Shown here piece by piece: positions 5,757 through 6,810 of a stretch of DNA of 6,810 bases. The notes under the pieces are model-generated. The model did no database searches and was not told the origin of the DNA. It worked only from the letters and a program-made list of their open reading frames with translations. The position numbers and the translations under genes are program-made. The stretch is from NCBI GenBank assembly GCA_047975205.1, contig JBKEDC010000042.1:1-6810 (forward strand), given 5' to 3'. Origin of the DNA: JBKEDC01 sp047975205. GTDB lineage: Bacteria; Bacteroidota; Bacteroidia; Bacteroidales; Prolixibacteraceae. Positions within the stretch are counted from its first letter, which is position 1. Each line of letters starts with the position of its first letter.

Positions 5757-5773
5757 ATTAATACTTTATTAAT
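5757..5773. repeat. AT-only hairpin after the module
   Basis: ATTAATA (5757-5763) and TATTAAT (5767-5773) form a perfect 7-bp stem with a 3-base loop, 18 bases after the stop of the sigma-like gene. It has no G:C pair and no T-run, so it is a poor terminator. Confidence 0.35.
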
Positions 5774-5916
5774 AGATGTAAAATGAAATAATCTGTTTAA
5801 ATCTCTTGCTTGAATGTGACATTATCATTTGTTTGAAATTCGTGTTTATTGTAAGTTGCTGATTTATTGTTGAATATGTTTATTTGTGTATAGATGTGAT
5901 AAGCGTTAAATACGAG

Positions 5917-5946
5917 ATTGTCCACTCTTTATAGCTTATTGTCCAC
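5917..5946. promoter_or_regulatory. Tandem direct repeat, probable activator site for the GH43 gene
   Basis: ATTGTCCAC occurs at 5917-5925 and again at 5938-5946, exactly 21 bases (two helical turns) apart; the match extends to 10 of 11 with the following bases. The second copy ends 22 bases before a -7-like box, next to where the -33 element should be. This is the geometry of an AraC-type activator bound as a tandem pair, the DNA-binding type used by Bacteroidetes hybrid two-component regulators of polysaccharide genes. Confidence 0.55.
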
Positions 5947-5968
5947 CCACTTCAATTAATGGTTTATT

Positions 5969-5976
5969 TACATTTG
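5969..5976 (+). promoter_or_regulatory. Bacteroides-type -7 promoter box (TAnnTTTG)
   Basis: TACATTTG matches TAnnTTTG exactly and lies 24 bases before the ATG at 6001, giving a leader of roughly 17-20 bases. There is no TTTG at the usual -33 spacing, which would fit a promoter dependent on an activator bound at the repeat just upstream. Confidence 0.5.
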
Positions 5977-6000
5977 TGCATAATAATTAATCTAACTGTT

Positions 6001-6810
6001 ATGTGTAAATTATTCTTCAACAATAGGATTCTCCTTTTCGTTTTATCGGCAGCTTTGTTTGCTTGTAGCGAAGATTCAACTACCATCGACAATGGTGACG
6101 ACGGTAATGATAATAATATCGATGAAACGTATGCAGCTCCTGACTATGCCGACGATTATAGTGCTATTTCAAGCTGGGATAATCGGGCTTCTTGGAATTT
6201 AGCCAATGTGCACGACCCGAGTGTGGCATATGATAACGGATACTATTATATGTACACCACCGATGCTTCATATGTAATGCGCATGAAGCATCATCGGGGC
6301 ATTATTTAACACGCCGTTCCAAAGACTTGGTAGATTGGGAGTTTATGGGCATGGCAGTGAGTGGTATTCCAAACTGGATTCCCGATAGCCTGAACAATAT
6401 TAGAAACAAATACGGATTGGAAGCTATTCCCGAAGATGATATCGTATATGGTTTTTGGGCTCCCGGCGTGAATGAATACAACGGTAAGTATCGTATGTAT
6501 TACAGTGTGGTTATCGATAATTATATAGGCAACGGAAAAGCAAATACAACCGAAAATTTTGATAATACTTGGACCGAACGCTCTTTTATCGGCCTTCGGG
6601 AATCGTCAGGCTTAGCCATGAACCTATGGAGTGACAGGGGAATGGTAGTAACATCGGTTTCTGATAAAGGATACCAAAAACAAGAGGGGGAAGTAAATGC
6701 CGAGAATCAACCATGGTATAGAAAATCAGCATCAGGTTGGACAGACTCTTATTTCAAATATAATGCCATCGATCCTGCCTACGTCATCACACCTGAAAAT
6801 ACACACTGGT
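6001..6810 (+). CDS. GH43 arabinanase/arabinosidase-like surface lipoprotein, with a one-base frameshift; 3' end beyond window
   Basis: The start at 6001 gives a lipoprotein signal peptide, RILLFVLSAALFAC, with lipidated Cys22. SEDS behind the cysteine resembles the acidic surface-export signal of Bacteroidetes lipoproteins. An acidic Asp/Asn linker follows, then SWDNRASWNLANVHDPSV, the opening of a GH43 five-bladed propeller, with Asp72 of HDP as catalytic base. After YYYMYTTDASY the frame breaks: codons from 6276 read NAHEASSGHYLTRRSKDL, so one base (probably a G of a GG making SYGNAHE) is missing near 6274. The shifted frame stays open to the window end and includes FWAPGV, YRMYYSVVIDNYIG, NFDNTWTERSFIGL and NAIDPAY, where the Asp at 6771-6773 is the pKa-modulating residue. 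The acid Glu lies beyond the window. Closest family sense is endo-1,5-alpha-L-arabinanase; the exact subfamily is not determined. A frame starting at 5959 is open but lacks a signal-peptide-like start. Confidence 0.85.

Noticed and set aside
3200..5960. Attachment-site direct repeats bounding the replication module
   Set aside because: I compared words around 3040-3300 with 5740-5960 and found only about 9-bp matches such as TGTTTATTG, which AT-rich DNA produces by chance.
1..6810. tRNA, rRNA, CRISPR array or insertion-sequence ends
   Set aside because: No cloverleaf-like stems with a T-loop, no regularly spaced repeat array, and no transposase or terminal inverted repeat pair were seen on either strand.

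Overview
The window looks like chromosome of a member of the Bacteroidetes, probably Bacteroidales. The DNA is AT-rich, start codons have A-rich leaders instead of a GGAGG-type ribosome site, and one promoter resembles the Bacteroides -7 box. The protein families also fit: a surface-type lipoprotein GH43, a periplasmic-type arylsulfatase tail and a DUF4373 phage-type replication protein. The species cannot be named from the sequence. LAYOUT: Positions 2-391 (+) are the 3' end of an arylsulfatase, closed by a strong bidirectional terminator (439-473). Positions 474-672 hold little. A minus-strand terminator (673-701) serves the minus-strand gene at 2740-881 (readable down to 773). That gene encoded an exported beta-propeller-like protein with a beta-rich C-terminal part, and is now broken by three same-sign frameshifts and one or two in-frame stops. 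Positions 2741-3568 are a long AT-rich gap containing a plus-strand terminator with no gene in front of it (3159-3196), a possible small minus-strand reading frame (3312-3440) and a 12-bp perfect inverted repeat (3496-3549). Then come three intact plus-strand genes: a Lin1244/DUF4373-type replication protein (3569-4495), a DnaC-like ATPase (4553-5164) and a small sigma-70-like protein (5229-5738). After a 260-bp AT-rich gap with a tandem direct repeat and a promoter-like box, a GH43 arabinanase-like lipoprotein starts at 6001 and runs off the window, with a one-base frameshift near 6274. INTERPRETATION: The sulfatase, the broken exported protein and the GH43 lipoprotein fit a polysaccharide-degrading neighbourhood, with arabinan the most specific substrate guess. 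The middle three genes look like the replication/early-control part of a prophage, phage satellite or plasmid-like element. They sit alone: no integrase, structural, packaging or mobilisation gene is visible within the window. Initiator/primosome protein plus helicase loader plus sigma-like factor is the most unusual unit here. Whether it is a relic or a minimal working element cannot be settled from the window.
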